A stretch of DNA of 64,000 nucleotides from positions 62,001 to 126,000 of the forward strand of contig CAMCWF010000001.1 of the NCBI GenBank assembly GCA_945882095.1, read 5' to 3'. The stretch is from Chryseobacterium gleum (GTDB lineage: Bacteria; Bacteroidota; Bacteroidia; Flavobacteriales_D; Crocinitomicaceae). Positions 27,188 to 35,808 of the stretch are shown piece by piece; the stretch's first letter is position 1; each line of letters opens with the position of its first letter. A program made the position numbers and the translations under genes. The notes beneath the pieces were generated by a model that was not told the origin of the DNA, ran no database searches, and saw only the letters and a list, made by a program, of their open reading frames with translations.

Positions 27188-27902
27188 ATCGTATATTTTG
27201 CTCTTATTCCTCCTGTTGGAAGGCATCAGTTTTGGTCAATTTTACAATTCCGGAACCATTTACTACACGCGTCGCACCAATTTGTTGAAAAAATACACCG
27301 ACCAACGGATGCGAAGATTTGTCAACGAAGACAACAAAATTAAGAACGATAAATTTTCTTTAACCTTCAACGACACCGTTTCCGTTTTCAAAAGCATCCC
27401 TTCGAATACGCCAGATGAAATGGCTTGGCTCACCAGTAAGAATGAATATTATCAGTACTTAACTGAAAAAAAACAAGTCTCTATCCTTTCTTTTTTCGGT
27501 ACCCAAGTTTATGTGAGTGACAGCTTGCCCGAGCGAAAATGGAAACTTACAGAGAACAAAAGAAACATTTGCGGATTCGATTGTCGCAAAGCGATTTATC
27601 AAAAAGATGATTCTACTCGCATATATGCGTGGTATGCCCCAAACATAATCCCTTCCATTGGTCCTGAAGGATTTTGTGGTTTACCGGGTGTGATCATGGG
27701 CATCGCTACCGAAGATGGGGGCATCATTTATTTTGCAGACAAAGTCGACTTTTCAACGGTTCCTTTGGGTCAATCCCTAATCCTTGACAGCGGAAAGAAC
27801 AAGTTATATACCTTAAAAGAACTGAAAGCAAAACTGGAAAAAGACTATGGAAACCAGCCTTGGGGAAAGCGTGTATTTGACGATTTGTTTCGATGGCTGT
27901 AA
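27165..27902 (+). CDS. GLPGLI-family protein
   Basis: A 245-residue secreted protein with an N-terminal hydrophobic signal (SYILLLFLLLEGISFGQ). The defining motif GFCGLPGVIMGIATEDGG lies around residue 170; the family name comes from this GLPGLI-like stretch. Two Cys in RNICGFDCRKAIY may form a disulfide. The function of the family is unknown, but its genes often sit beside large outer-membrane barrel genes, as here, where it overlaps the barrel gene. Confidence 0.88.
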   Translation: MTLKAGIKSYILLLFLLLEGISFGQFYNSGTIYYTRRTNLLKKYTDQRMRRFVNEDNKIKNDKFSLTFNDTVSVFKSIPSNTPDEMAWLTSKNEYYQYLTEKKQVSILSFFGTQVYVSDSLPERKWKLTENKRNICGFDCRKAIYQKDDSTRIYAWYAPNIIPSIGPEGFCGLPGVIMGIATEDGGIIYFADKVDFSTVPLGQSLILDSGKNKLYTLKELKAKLEKDYGNQPWGKRVFDDLFRWL

Positions 27903-27926
27903 ACTAATTACTAACCACAAGTAGAC

Positions 27927-28793
27927 ATGAAAGGAATCATTTTAGCAGGAGGTTCAGGCACGAGGTTGCACCCACTCACTTTGGCCGTTTCAAAACAACT
28001 GATGCCGATTTACGACAAGCCGATGATATATTATCCACTTGGCATTCTGATGGACGCAGGCATCCGAGAAATTCTAATCATTTCTACGCCCCACGACCTT
28101 CCCCATTTTGAAAAACTGCTAGGGGATGGAAAGGCTTTGGGGTGCGAATTCAGTTACGCCGTTCAAGAAATTCCAAATGGATTGGCCCAGGCCTTTGTCA
28201 TCGGCGAGGAATTTATTGGGAAAGATAAAGTCGCCTTGATTTTAGGAGATAATATTTTTTATGGAAACGGATTGGATCATTTGCTAAAAGAAAACTGTGA
28301 CCCAGAGGGTGGCGTTGTTTTCGCCTACCATGTGAGCGACCCAGAACGCTATGGCGTAGTTGAATTTGACGAGGAAATGAAAGCCATTTCGATTGAAGAA
28401 AAACCAAAAAACCCAAAGTCAAACTATGCAGTTCCAGGGTTGTATTTTTATGACAATTCAGTGATTGAAATCGCGAAAAATCTTAAGCCTTCGGCAAGAG
28501 GAGAATATGAAATCACTGATGTGAATGCCTCCTATCTATCCAAAGGGGATTTGAAAGTGGCTATTTTGGACCGAGGCACAGCCTGGTTAGACACAGGTAC
28601 CTTTAATTCCTTGATGCAGGCAAGTCAATTTGTTCAAGTCATCGAGGAGCGCCAAGGACTAAAAATCGGTTGCATCGAAGAAATTGCGTATCGGAATGGA
28701 TTCATAGATGATGCAGCACTCATGGAAATCGCAAAACCATTGGTGAAAAGTGGGTATGGCACTTACCTTATGAATTTAATAAAAGTCAAATGA
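27927..28793 (+). CDS. rfbA: Glucose-1-phosphate thymidylyltransferase
   Basis: Makes dTDP-glucose from glucose-1-phosphate and dTTP, the first step to dTDP-L-rhamnose and related surface sugars. The 288-residue protein starts with the nucleotide-binding loop [18 protein letters not shown]. It contains [46 protein letters not shown] and [15 protein letters not shown], all diagnostic. rfbB, rfbC and rfbD are not in the window. It follows the GLPGLI gene by 24 bases and overlaps the prenyl synthase gene by 4. Confidence 0.95.
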   Translation: MKGIILAGGSGTRLHPLTLAVSKQLMPIYDKPMIYYPLGILMDAGIREILIISTPHDLPHFEKLLGDGKALGCEFSYAVQEIPNGLAQAFVIGEEFIGKDKVALILGDNIFYGNGLDHLLKENCDPEGGVVFAYHVSDPERYGVVEFDEEMKAISIEEKPKNPKSNYAVPGLYFYDNSVIEIAKNLKPSARGEYEITDVNASYLSKGDLKVAILDRGTAWLDTGTFNSLMQASQFVQVIEERQGLKIGCIEEIAYRNGFIDDAALMEIAKPLVKSGYGTYLMNLIKVK

Positions 28794-29755
28794 GTTTTCA
28801 GGAGAAAAACATAGCTTTCATTGAGGAAAAGATTGCTGAAGTACAATTTCCAACACAACCTGAGAATTTATACGATCCACTGCGTTATTTTTTGACTTTA
28901 GGAGGCAAACGCATTCGTCCCTTGCTTACCTTGTTGGCCGGTGAAATTTGTGGGGTTTCCAAAGAAAATAGCATTCATGCTGGCTTGGCCATTGAGTGGT
29001 TTCACAACTTTTCGTTGATACATGACGACATCATGGACCAAGCGCCCTTGAGAAGAAAACTTCCAACCATCCATGAGAAATGGAATTCTAACATTGCAAT
29101 TTTATCTGGGGATGTATTGCTGATGCATGCATTCGAACAAATTAATGTCTATCCCCCTGAAACTTATAAAAAGTTAAGTTCCTATCTTATCAAGACATCG
29201 ATTGAGGTTTGTATTGGGCAACAGATGGACATGGATTTTGAGCGAGAAGATCACATTGACGAAGCAGATTATATAGAAATGATTCGGTTAAAAACTTCGG
29301 TTTTACTTGGTTGCGCCTGTGCTTTTGGAGGAATCCTTGCAAAGAAAGAGCAAGAAACGATTGATCTTTTATATGTTTTTGGAGAACAACTTGGCATAAC
29401 CTTTCAGATTCAAGATGATTTGTTAGATGCTTTTGGGGATCCAGAAAAATTTGGCAAGCAAATCGGGGGAGATATCTTGTGCGACAAAAAGACGCTTTTG
29501 GTCACAGCGTTTGAAGCACTTTCCAACGAAAGTCAAAAGGAAAGCTATAAAAATCTTAAACAGGAAGTAAACCCAGCGATTAAAATAGAAAAAATTAAAA
29601 GTTTGTTTACATCGTGCGGCGTAATTGAATATTGCCAAGCCACCCAGAAAAAATACCATTCACGAGCAGAACAAACTTTAGCCACGCTTTCTAATGTGCT
29701 TGACACTACAGAATTACAATCTCTACTGGACTATTTATTTTCGCGTGAAACGTAA
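28790..29755 (+). CDS. Polyprenyl diphosphate synthase
   Basis: Condenses isopentenyl diphosphate onto an allylic primer to make isoprenoid chains for quinones or carriers. The 321-residue protein has [15 protein letters not shown], the first Asp-rich motif LIHDDIMD (DDxxD) and the second [12 protein letters not shown], all needed for magnesium-diphosphate binding. Product length cannot be told from the motifs; geranylgeranyl or a medium chain is possible. It overlaps rfbA by ATGA, and no terminator is seen before the next promoter. Confidence 0.92.
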   Translation: MSFQEKNIAFIEEKIAEVQFPTQPENLYDPLRYFLTLGGKRIRPLLTLLAGEICGVSKENSIHAGLAIEWFHNFSLIHDDIMDQAPLRRKLPTIHEKWNSNIAILSGDVLLMHAFEQINVYPPETYKKLSSYLIKTSIEVCIGQQMDMDFEREDHIDEADYIEMIRLKTSVLLGCACAFGGILAKKEQETIDLLYVFGEQLGITFQIQDDLLDAFGDPEKFGKQIGGDILCDKKTLLVTAFEALSNESQKESYKNLKQEVNPAIKIEKIKSLFTSCGVIEYCQATQKKYHSRAEQTLATLSNVLDTTELQSLLDYLFSRET

Positions 29756-29777
29756 ATAAAAAGTATTAAAAATCTTA

Positions 29778-29808
29778 TTGCATTTATAAACCCGAATGCT
29801 TAGATTTG
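29778..29808 (+). promoter_or_regulatory. Promoter of the first T9SS cargo gene
   Basis: TTG (29778-29780), a 20-bp spacer and TAGATTTG (29801-29808) fit the consensus; the ATG is 30 nt downstream. Confidence 0.65.
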
Positions 29809-29838
29809 TCCTTAGAATTAACTTAAAATTATATCATT

Positions 29839-31629
29839 ATGAAAAAAGTCTACGTTAGCTTTTTTGGTATGTTGGTAATTGGTGTTTCCGCGTTGGCGCA
29901 AAAACACAATGCACCAGCGTTAACTGCCAAAAAATTCGAATCGCTTGAAATGAAAGCACCCAAAGGAAACATCGCTACCACTAAAGGCATTACGCTTTGG
30001 TCTAATGATTTTTCGAATCCCGCACAATGGACACCGTCTAATTTCCCTGCAGGAACCCCTCCTCATACTTCAGGTGATTGGGCCATTACCACAAACTTGA
30101 ATGCTGTTCCTGTAACGGCTCTTAAGCCTGCTGGTTTTACAACTGCAGCCAATGGTTATGCTTTGATTAATTCAGATGCAGCCGGAGCAAATGCTACCCA
30201 AAATGCAAGAATCGTTTACAACCAAAACATTGATTTAACAGGTGAGCCGGATGTATTGCTTATATTTCAACATTCTCACAGAAGGTTTATGGAAAACACC
30301 TATGTAGTGTACTCTACGAATGGTGGAAATACATGGCAAGAAATCGAAGTAAACGGTGCAATGGCAACGAATACAAATACGACCAACCCTGCTACCCTTC
30401 AATTAAACCTTTCCAACGAAATCGGTAACCAAGACAGCGTTCGTATCGGTTTTAAATATACAGGTGCTTTCGATTGGTTCTGGGCAGTTGATGATGTTAA
30501 AATTACGACACCAGACGATTTTGATTTAGCTGTAACAGGTATCTATTGGGGTTCAACAGGTACTTGGGGAGCAAGATTGCCTTACTACCAAATTCCTACT
30601 GCGCAAGTAACTGCGATTGACTTTTCAGGGATCGTAACAAACCTTGGTGCGCAAAATCAAACGGTAACCTTTGGTCTACAAGCAGGTGCATACTCTGGAA
30701 CTTCTGCGCCAATGATGATCAACGCTTTTGCATTTGATACAGTTCCTTGTACTGCTTCTTTCACCCCTCCTGCTACCGTTGCTAATTACACTGTAAATGC
30801 TGGGGTACAATCTGCAAACGTAGATGCAAATCCAGCGGACAATACGGTGACGAATGCCGCAACCATCGTTGTAAACCAAAACATCTATGCGCGTGACATT
30901 GACAACTTGGCAAGTGGTTCATTTAACCAAGGGATGGGTTTTGAAGTAGGAAATATCTTTGATATGTATGCTGGAGATGACCTTTCTGCCATTGATGTTT
31001 ACATTCATCCAAATGCAAATGTTGGAACCGAAATGTATGTTAAACTGTACTCTATTGACCCTGCAACTGGCGATTTCGTTTATGTTGATGAGTCTGCCCC
31101 ATACACGCTAACAGCCAACGAAATTGATGCATTGATTACCTTGCCTTTACAAGGAGGTGCATTTACGTTGAATGCAAACGAATCGTATTTGGTCGTTGCT
31201 GGTTCTAACGGAGACGGTGGTGCCACAGATGATTTAGTGGTGGGTACATGTGGTGCTTCTGAAGCGCAAACTTCATACTATTACGACATGACCAATACGA
31301 CTTGGTACTACACGACCTCTACACCTATGGTAAGAATGAACTTCTCTAATGCAAACATTGCTGAGAATTCTTTATTGAATGCTTTTGAAGTGTATCCTAA
31401 CCCAGCAAACGGAAATACTACCGTTTCAATTTCCGGAAACACAAACGCTTCGGTTGCTGTATCTATGATGGACATTTCAGGAAAAGTTGTTTACCAAAAC
31501 ACTTTGACTTCTTTGAATGGCACATCTACTTTGACCGTAAATACTGAAAAATTAAGCAATGGTTTGTATACCGTAAACGTTACGTCTAACGGTGTTACTT
31601 CCACGAAAAAAGTAGTTGTTAAAAACTAA
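29839..31629 (+). CDS. Secreted protein with a T9SS C-terminal sorting domain (paralog A)
   Basis: A 596-residue exported protein. The signal peptide runs to about VSALAQ. Residues 50-230 form a beta-sandwich of the MAM/concanavalin-like type: TLWSNDFSNPAQWTP near the start, then VYSTNGGNTWQEIEVNG and ending FWAVDDVKI. A second beta-rich region follows (about 235-340, YYQIPTAQVTAIDFSG), then another domain. The last 80 residues are a type A sorting domain (FEVYPNPANGNTTVSI, SGKVVYQN, LSNGLYTVNV), which routes it through T9SS to the cell surface or outside. No catalytic motif is seen. It is about the same length and layout as the next gene. Confidence 0.88.
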   Translation: MKKVYVSFFGMLVIGVSALAQKHNAPALTAKKFESLEMKAPKGNIATTKGITLWSNDFSNPAQWTPSNFPAGTPPHTSGDWAITTNLNAVPVTALKPAGFTTAANGYALINSDAAGANATQNARIVYNQNIDLTGEPDVLLIFQHSHRRFMENTYVVYSTNGGNTWQEIEVNGAMATNTNTTNPATLQLNLSNEIGNQDSVRIGFKYTGAFDWFWAVDDVKITTPDDFDLAVTGIYWGSTGTWGARLPYYQIPTAQVTAIDFSGIVTNLGAQNQTVTFGLQAGAYSGTSAPMMINAFAFDTVPCTASFTPPATVANYTVNAGVQSANVDANPADNTVTNAATIVVNQNIYARDIDNLASGSFNQGMGFEVGNIFDMYAGDDLSAIDVYIHPNANVGTEMYVKLYSIDPATGDFVYVDESAPYTLTANEIDALITLPLQGGAFTLNANESYLVVAGSNGDGGATDDLVVGTCGASEAQTSYYYDMTNTTWYYTTSTPMVRMNFSNANIAENSLLNAFEVYPNPANGNTTVSISGNTNASVAVSMMDISGKVVYQNTLTSLNGTSTLTVNTEKLSNGLYTVNVTSNGVTSTKKVVVKN

Positions 31630-31650
31630 AAAATCTTTGTAATAAAGTAA

Positions 31651-31679
31651 AAAGAGGCTCAATTGAGCCTCTTTTTTTA
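31651..31679. terminator. Intrinsic terminator between the two T9SS cargo genes
   Basis: AAAGAGGCTC AATT GAGCCTCTTT is a perfect 10-bp stem followed by T-rich sequence up to 31678. The loop TTG (31663-31665) lies 20 bp before the TAAATTTG box of the next gene, so promoter and terminator appear to overlap. Confidence 0.88.
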
Positions 31680-31693
31680 TACCTTTAAATTTG
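31663..31693 (+). promoter_or_regulatory. Promoter of the second T9SS cargo gene, overlapping the terminator
   Basis: TTG (31663-31665), a 20-bp spacer and TAAATTTG (31686-31693); the ATG at 31715 is 21 nt downstream. Confidence 0.55.
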
Positions 31694-31714
31694 AATAACA
31701 TTAATTTAATAAAA

Positions 31715-33475
31715 ATGAAAAAAATCTACCTTTTTAGCACTTTTGTACTTTTCGCTGGGCTTCTCTTGGCTCAAGGAAAAATCACAGATGTATCCTTAAA
31801 AAACAAATATGCCCAGTTTGAAACGGTGGCAAAAAAATCCGCAGGTCATACAGAAAAAGGTATAACCATTTGGTCCAATGACTTTTCTAACGGCGCGAAC
31901 TGGACTTTCAACAACACGTCTTCGCCTTATTTGGATTGGTGCATTACAACCGCAGCGGACACCATTCCCGTAACTGCGTTAAGTCCGGCCTTGTTTACAA
32001 CGGTTGCAAATGGTTTTGCGTTTATCAATTCGGATGCGCAAGGGCAAAATGGAAATCAAAATGCAAACATGACCTATACCGGTATGATTGATTGCAGTGC
32101 ATATCCAAATGTAAGTTTGGTATTGGAGCAATCCTACAGAACCTACAATGACACCCGAATTGTACGCATAAGTAACAACGGAGGGACTACATGGACAAAC
32201 TTCTTCATTACAGACGGTACAGAGACAACCGCTCAAAACACAGCAAATCCTGACATCGCATCTGTTAATATTTCAGCAATTGCCGGGGGAAATGACAGTG
32301 TAATGGTACAGTTGAACTACCAAGGTAATTGGGGTTGGTATTGGGCTGTAGATGACATCAAAATCATTGAAACAGATCCCTATGATTTAAAACTTCGCAG
32401 CTTAACATGGGGTACCGATGGCGCTTTTGGGAAAAGATTGGCATATTACCAAATTCCAACGGCACAAGTGGCTCCCATCAACTTTGGTGGCATTGCCCAG
32501 AACATTGGGGTACAAAACATTGCGGATGTAATCTACACTGCTAACATAAATGCGGTATATTCAGGTCTTTCAAGTCCAACCGCGGTTGCTGCAGGTACAG
32601 AGGACACGCTTTGGTGTACAGCCACATTTACGCCAACGGCCACCGTTGCATCACATGCGGTTCAGGTGAATGTGGGTTCAAGTCAAGTAGAAATTGACAT
32701 GACGAACAACACCTTGGGTGACATCAACATTTCCGTTAACAATTACATTTATGCAAGAGACAAAGACGTCATAACGGGTGGATTGTATAACTCTGGACAA
32801 GGATTTGAAGCGGGTCCTGCCTATGATATTTTTACCAACGCAACCCTTTATGGCATTGATGGTGTCATTTCTGCCACAGCTGCAGAAGGCGCGGAAATTT
32901 TTGCAAAATTATACTATGTAAACCCAACAACCGGAGATTTTGATTTCGTCGATGAATCCCTTCCTTATGTGCTTACGGCAGCAGATTTAGGCCAAAAACA
33001 TACCTTTGCTTTGCAAACGCCACAAGCCTTACTTGCTGGAGAAACCTATTTGGCAATGGTTGGATCTTATGGTGATGGTGGTGCCTCGAATGACTTGGTT
33101 GTCGCTGCAGCAGGTGGCGCGCCAGTATCTACGGTTTATTATTACGACTATACAGACCAAACTTGGTACTACACCTCCTCACAAGCCATGGTTCGAATGA
33201 ACTTCGACCAAGCAGCAGGCATTTCAAACGCTGAAGGTATTCAAACATTCCAACTTTCACCGAATCCAGCGAAAAATGAGGTTACGCTAACCTTAACTGC
33301 AGCAAACATGGGTGAAGTTCGTATTTTGGACCTAACAGGTAAAGTGGTTCAGTCTACCACCATGAATGGTTTAAACACTACGCTATCAACTGAAAACTTG
33401 GTAAATGGAATTTATTTTGTAACCGTTTCAAATGGTAAAAATAGCACCTCACAAAAACTAATGATTCAAAAATAA
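31715..33475 (+). CDS. Secreted protein with a T9SS C-terminal sorting domain (paralog B)
   Basis: A 586-residue paralog of the preceding gene; I use the ATG at 31715 (MKKIYLFSTFVLFAGLLLAQ) because it gives a clean signal peptide. Shared segments include TIWSNDFSNGANWTF, VPVTALSPALFTTVANGFAFIN, YYWAVDD-type endings (WYWAVDDIKI), YYQIPTAQVAPINFGG and NDLVVAAAGGAP. The sorting domain at the end reads FQLSPNPAKNEVTLTL, LTGKVVQS and LVNGIYFVTV. The tandem arrangement implies gene duplication followed by clear divergence. No enzyme motif was seen, so an adhesive or structural surface role is only a guess. Confidence 0.88.
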   Translation: MKKIYLFSTFVLFAGLLLAQGKITDVSLKNKYAQFETVAKKSAGHTEKGITIWSNDFSNGANWTFNNTSSPYLDWCITTAADTIPVTALSPALFTTVANGFAFINSDAQGQNGNQNANMTYTGMIDCSAYPNVSLVLEQSYRTYNDTRIVRISNNGGTTWTNFFITDGTETTAQNTANPDIASVNISAIAGGNDSVMVQLNYQGNWGWYWAVDDIKIIETDPYDLKLRSLTWGTDGAFGKRLAYYQIPTAQVAPINFGGIAQNIGVQNIADVIYTANINAVYSGLSSPTAVAAGTEDTLWCTATFTPTATVASHAVQVNVGSSQVEIDMTNNTLGDINISVNNYIYARDKDVITGGLYNSGQGFEAGPAYDIFTNATLYGIDGVISATAAEGAEIFAKLYYVNPTTGDFDFVDESLPYVLTAADLGQKHTFALQTPQALLAGETYLAMVGSYGDGGASNDLVVAAAGGAPVSTVYYYDYTDQTWYYTSSQAMVRMNFDQAAGISNAEGIQTFQLSPNPAKNEVTLTLTAANMGEVRILDLTGKVVQSTTMNGLNTTLSTENLVNGIYFVTVSNGKNSTSQKLMIQK

Positions 33476-33492
33476 GCACAGAACACTTTTGA

Positions 33493-33523
33493 AAAGCCTT
33501 CCTTCGGGGAGGCTTTTTTTTTT
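33493..33523 (+). terminator. Intrinsic terminator, probably shared with mtnC
   Basis: AAAGCCTTCC TTCG GGGAGGCTTT forms a 10-bp stem with one G-T pair and a C(TTCG)G tetraloop, then ten T (33514-33523). The tail overlaps the mtnC stop codon on the other strand, so it may stop both transcripts. Confidence 0.88.
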
Positions 33524-34211
33524 AGGTAATTTCTTGGAAATTGTTAACGCAATGCGTCCAATCGGCCACCGTACCCGGACGTACCAACTGTAAGGTTTGC
33601 ATTCCAGCCAATGAAGCGGCTTGTAATTCTGCAACCACATCAGAGAGAAATAAAATTTCTCGAGGGTCGAAGTTTAATTTTTCGGCAATGATGGCATAGG
33701 TGCCGTGGTCTTTTTTCATTCCCGTATGGGTATCAAAATTCGCTGTGAACAATGCATTCAAATCCCCTTCTTTTGAGTAGCCAAACAATAATTTCTGAGC
33801 AGATACGGAACCAGAAGAAAATACCGCCAGGCATATGCCGTCGGCTTTCCATCGGATCAGGGATGGCTTTACGTCGGCATAGACATGGCCTAGAATTTCG
33901 CCGCGTACATAACCTTGTTCCCATACCAATCCTTGAAACGACTTCAGCACCGAAATTTTTCGATCTGCCAAGGACCATTCAATTAATTTCTGGATAAGTA
34001 CTTTGCTGTCTGTAATTCTTTGGTTTTCTTCCAAAAGGACGAGGTCTGAAGTTTCCTTCAAAACAGACCTAAACGCATACGATTCATTGGATTCCCAGTC
34101 CATTGCGTGGGCGCGAAAATAGGGAAACAACACCTCATAAACGAAAGACACGGAAGTGGTGGTTCCTTCAATGTCAGTTACGATGCAACGGATGTTTTGA
34201 AGAAAGCTCAT
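33522..34211 (-). CDS. mtnC: Acireductone synthase (enolase-phosphatase E1)
   Basis: HAD-superfamily enzyme of methionine salvage that enolises and dephosphorylates 2,3-diketo-5-methylthiopentyl-1-phosphate to acireductone. The 229 residues begin with the HAD nucleophile region CIVTDIEGTTTSVSFV. They include AVFSSGSVSAQKLLFGYS (motif II) and the acidic motif around ILFLSDVVAELQAA. The ATG at 34211 overlaps the mtnD stop by 4 bases. It is the last gene of the long minus-strand run. Confidence 0.94.
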   Translation of the reverse strand: MSFLQNIRCIVTDIEGTTTSVSFVYEVLFPYFRAHAMDWESNESYAFRSVLKETSDLVLLEENQRITDSKVLIQKLIEWSLADRKISVLKSFQGLVWEQGYVRGEILGHVYADVKPSLIRWKADGICLAVFSSGSVSAQKLLFGYSKEGDLNALFTANFDTHTGMKKDHGTYAIIAEKLNFDPREILFLSDVVAELQAASLAGMQTLQLVRPGTVADWTHCVNNFQEIT

Positions 34212-34732
34212 TTCAAAAAATTTTTCTCAATTCCCGATTGGGTATATTCAGGAATCCATCCTGTTTCATCCATAAAAATCCGAATGGTTTTCACAAAAGG
34301 ATTCTCAGCGCCTGCGTCAAACCAATGTTTTGTGCCTGCGGGAACGCTAATTAAGTCTCCTTTTTCGCACAAAACATTAAACACAGGACTTCCTTCTATG
34401 TTAAACCAAAATTGGCCTTGACCATCGACAAAAAAACGAATTTCATCTTCGCTATGGGTATGTTCAGCGAGAAATTTGGCGCGAATCGCGGTATAATTCT
34501 CCGTTAATTTATGGATGGAAATGACATCTGCGGTAAGGTAACCACATTGGTCCATAAAAGGTTTCAAGTCAGAAGCATAGGCCGCTAAGATTTCATTTTG
34601 CGTTGCTGAATCATCAAAAACGACCGAGCACGACCATTGGTCAAAATACACGCCTAGTGTACGTAGAAACTCCTTGATTTCTATAGTATCGTGGATGATT
34701 AAGTTTTTTTCTGGAATGGATAAAATGGCCAT
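34208..34732 (-). CDS. mtnD: Acireductone dioxygenase
   Basis: Metal-dependent cupin that oxidises acireductone to the 2-keto precursor of methionine plus formate; the nickel form makes a different product set. The 174-residue protein keeps the metal ligands His91, His93, Glu97 (EHTHSEDEIRFFVDG) and His136 (VPAGTKHWFDAG). It sits between mtnB (4-base gap) and mtnC (4-base overlap), so the three consecutive steps are encoded together. Confidence 0.95.
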   Translation of the reverse strand: MAILSIPEKNLIIHDTIEIKEFLRTLGVYFDQWSCSVVFDDSATQNEILAAYASDLKPFMDQCGYLTADVISIHKLTENYTAIRAKFLAEHTHSEDEIRFFVDGQGQFWFNIEGSPVFNVLCEKGDLISVPAGTKHWFDAGAENPFVKTIRIFMDETGWIPEYTQSGIEKNFLK

Positions 34733-34736
34733 TTAT

Positions 34737-35345
34737 TTACCTATTGTTTAATTTCCAAAGACACTCACAAAGATAGTTGAAGGTTTCCAAATATCTTTTG
34801 GCTTCGAACAAGGAAGTTCCCCAAGCATAAAATCCATGCTTTTCTATCATGAACACCCCATATTTCAATTCCGGAAGTCTTTGGAGCATTTGGTCGCGAA
34901 TGTCCTTCATGTCTTGGCTATTCTTCAAAATGGGGATGAGAATTTGGCCCTCATGTGTAGTCACCTTACGTAAACCTTTTTGAATTTCAAATCCTTCAAA
35001 CAGCATCGAGGATTGGTTTAAGGAGGACAATAAAACAGGGTACAAGGAGTGGCTGTGTAAAATCACCTTTGTATCTGGAAAGAGTTCGTAAAGCGCGCAA
35101 TGGATGTCTGTTTCTGCAGAGGCTTTCTGATCTGCGAATGGAGCTTGGGGTATACCCTTCTCATCAATTCTCAAAAAATCAGTTTCTTGAAAGTACATTT
35201 TATCCACACTGGTTCGTGACACCCAAAGATTGTCTGATTGGTCCTTGAAGGAATAATTGGTGGAGGTTGCGGGCGAGTTTCCTGCTGCGTTTAATGAGCG
35301 AATGGCATCCGCAAAAACACGTGCTGTTAAAAACGTAGCATCCAT
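34737..35345 (-). CDS. mtnB: Methylthioribulose-1-phosphate dehydratase
   Basis: Class II aldolase-fold zinc enzyme that dehydrates methylthioribulose-1-phosphate. I use the ATG at 35345 (MDATFLTARVFADAI), 202 residues; the preceding GTG adds only one residue. Zinc-binding His occur in VILHSHSLYPVLLSS and the partner His near GVFMIEKHGFYAWG. Also typical is NYSFKDQSDNLWVSRTSVDK. mtnA, mtnK and mtnP, which make its substrate, are not in the window. It lies 13 bases after yqeY with no terminator between. Confidence 0.92.
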   Translation of the reverse strand: MDATFLTARVFADAIRSLNAAGNSPATSTNYSFKDQSDNLWVSRTSVDKMYFQETDFLRIDEKGIPQAPFADQKASAETDIHCALYELFPDTKVILHSHSLYPVLLSSLNQSSMLFEGFEIQKGLRKVTTHEGQILIPILKNSQDMKDIRDQMLQRLPELKYGVFMIEKHGFYAWGTSLFEAKRYLETFNYLCECLWKLNNR

Positions 35346-35358
35346 CACTGTGAAGGGA

Positions 35359-35808
35359 TTAGGAATTCAGGGCTTCTTTTACGCGTGAAGAAATTACTTT
35401 ACCATCTGCTTTTCCTGCCAATTTTGCAGAAAGAATTCCCATCACTTTACCCATGTCTTGGGGTCCAGATGCTCCTACGGATTGAATGGCTGCTGAAATT
35501 TCCAAATCAATTTCTGCTTCTGTAAGTTGTTTCGGAAGAAAAGCTTCGATTACTTGCGCCTGCAACAGTTCTTCTTCTGCCAATTCGGGTCTACCTTGGG
35601 TTATGTAAATTTCATAGGTTTCCATTCGCTGCTTATGAAGTTTCATGCAAATTTTTATGGCTACTTCATCACTTACTTCGTTTCCGGCACCTGAGGTAGC
35701 TTCCAAAAGGATTTTGGACTTCACATCGCGCAATGCAGAAAGTTTGACTTTATCCTTCGCAAGCATTGCCTGCTTAATTTGATCGTTGATGGTCGTTGCA
35801 ATTCCCAT
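35359..35808 (-). CDS. yqeY: GatB/YqeY-domain protein
   Basis: A 149-residue helical protein of the YqeY family, which resembles the tail domain of the amidotransferase subunit GatB and may act on tRNA; the function is not established. Family signatures are LRDVKSKILLEATS, HKQRMETYEIYITQGRPELAEEE (partly) and the C-terminal QDMGKVMGILSAKLAGKADGK. Its ATG shares one base with the ftsZ stop, the usual dcw-end position in Bacteroidota. Confidence 0.93.
   Translation of the reverse strand: MGIATTINDQIKQAMLAKDKVKLSALRDVKSKILLEATSGAGNEVSDEVAIKICMKLHKQRMETYEIYITQGRPELAEEELLQAQVIEAFLPKQLTEAEIDLEISAAIQSVGASGPQDMGKVMGILSAKLAGKADGKVISSRVKEALNS

Noticed and set aside
29839-33475. The tandem T9SS genes as a mobile element or phase-variable cassette
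   Set aside because: No terminal repeats, integrase or invertible inverted repeats are visible around them; simple duplication suffices.
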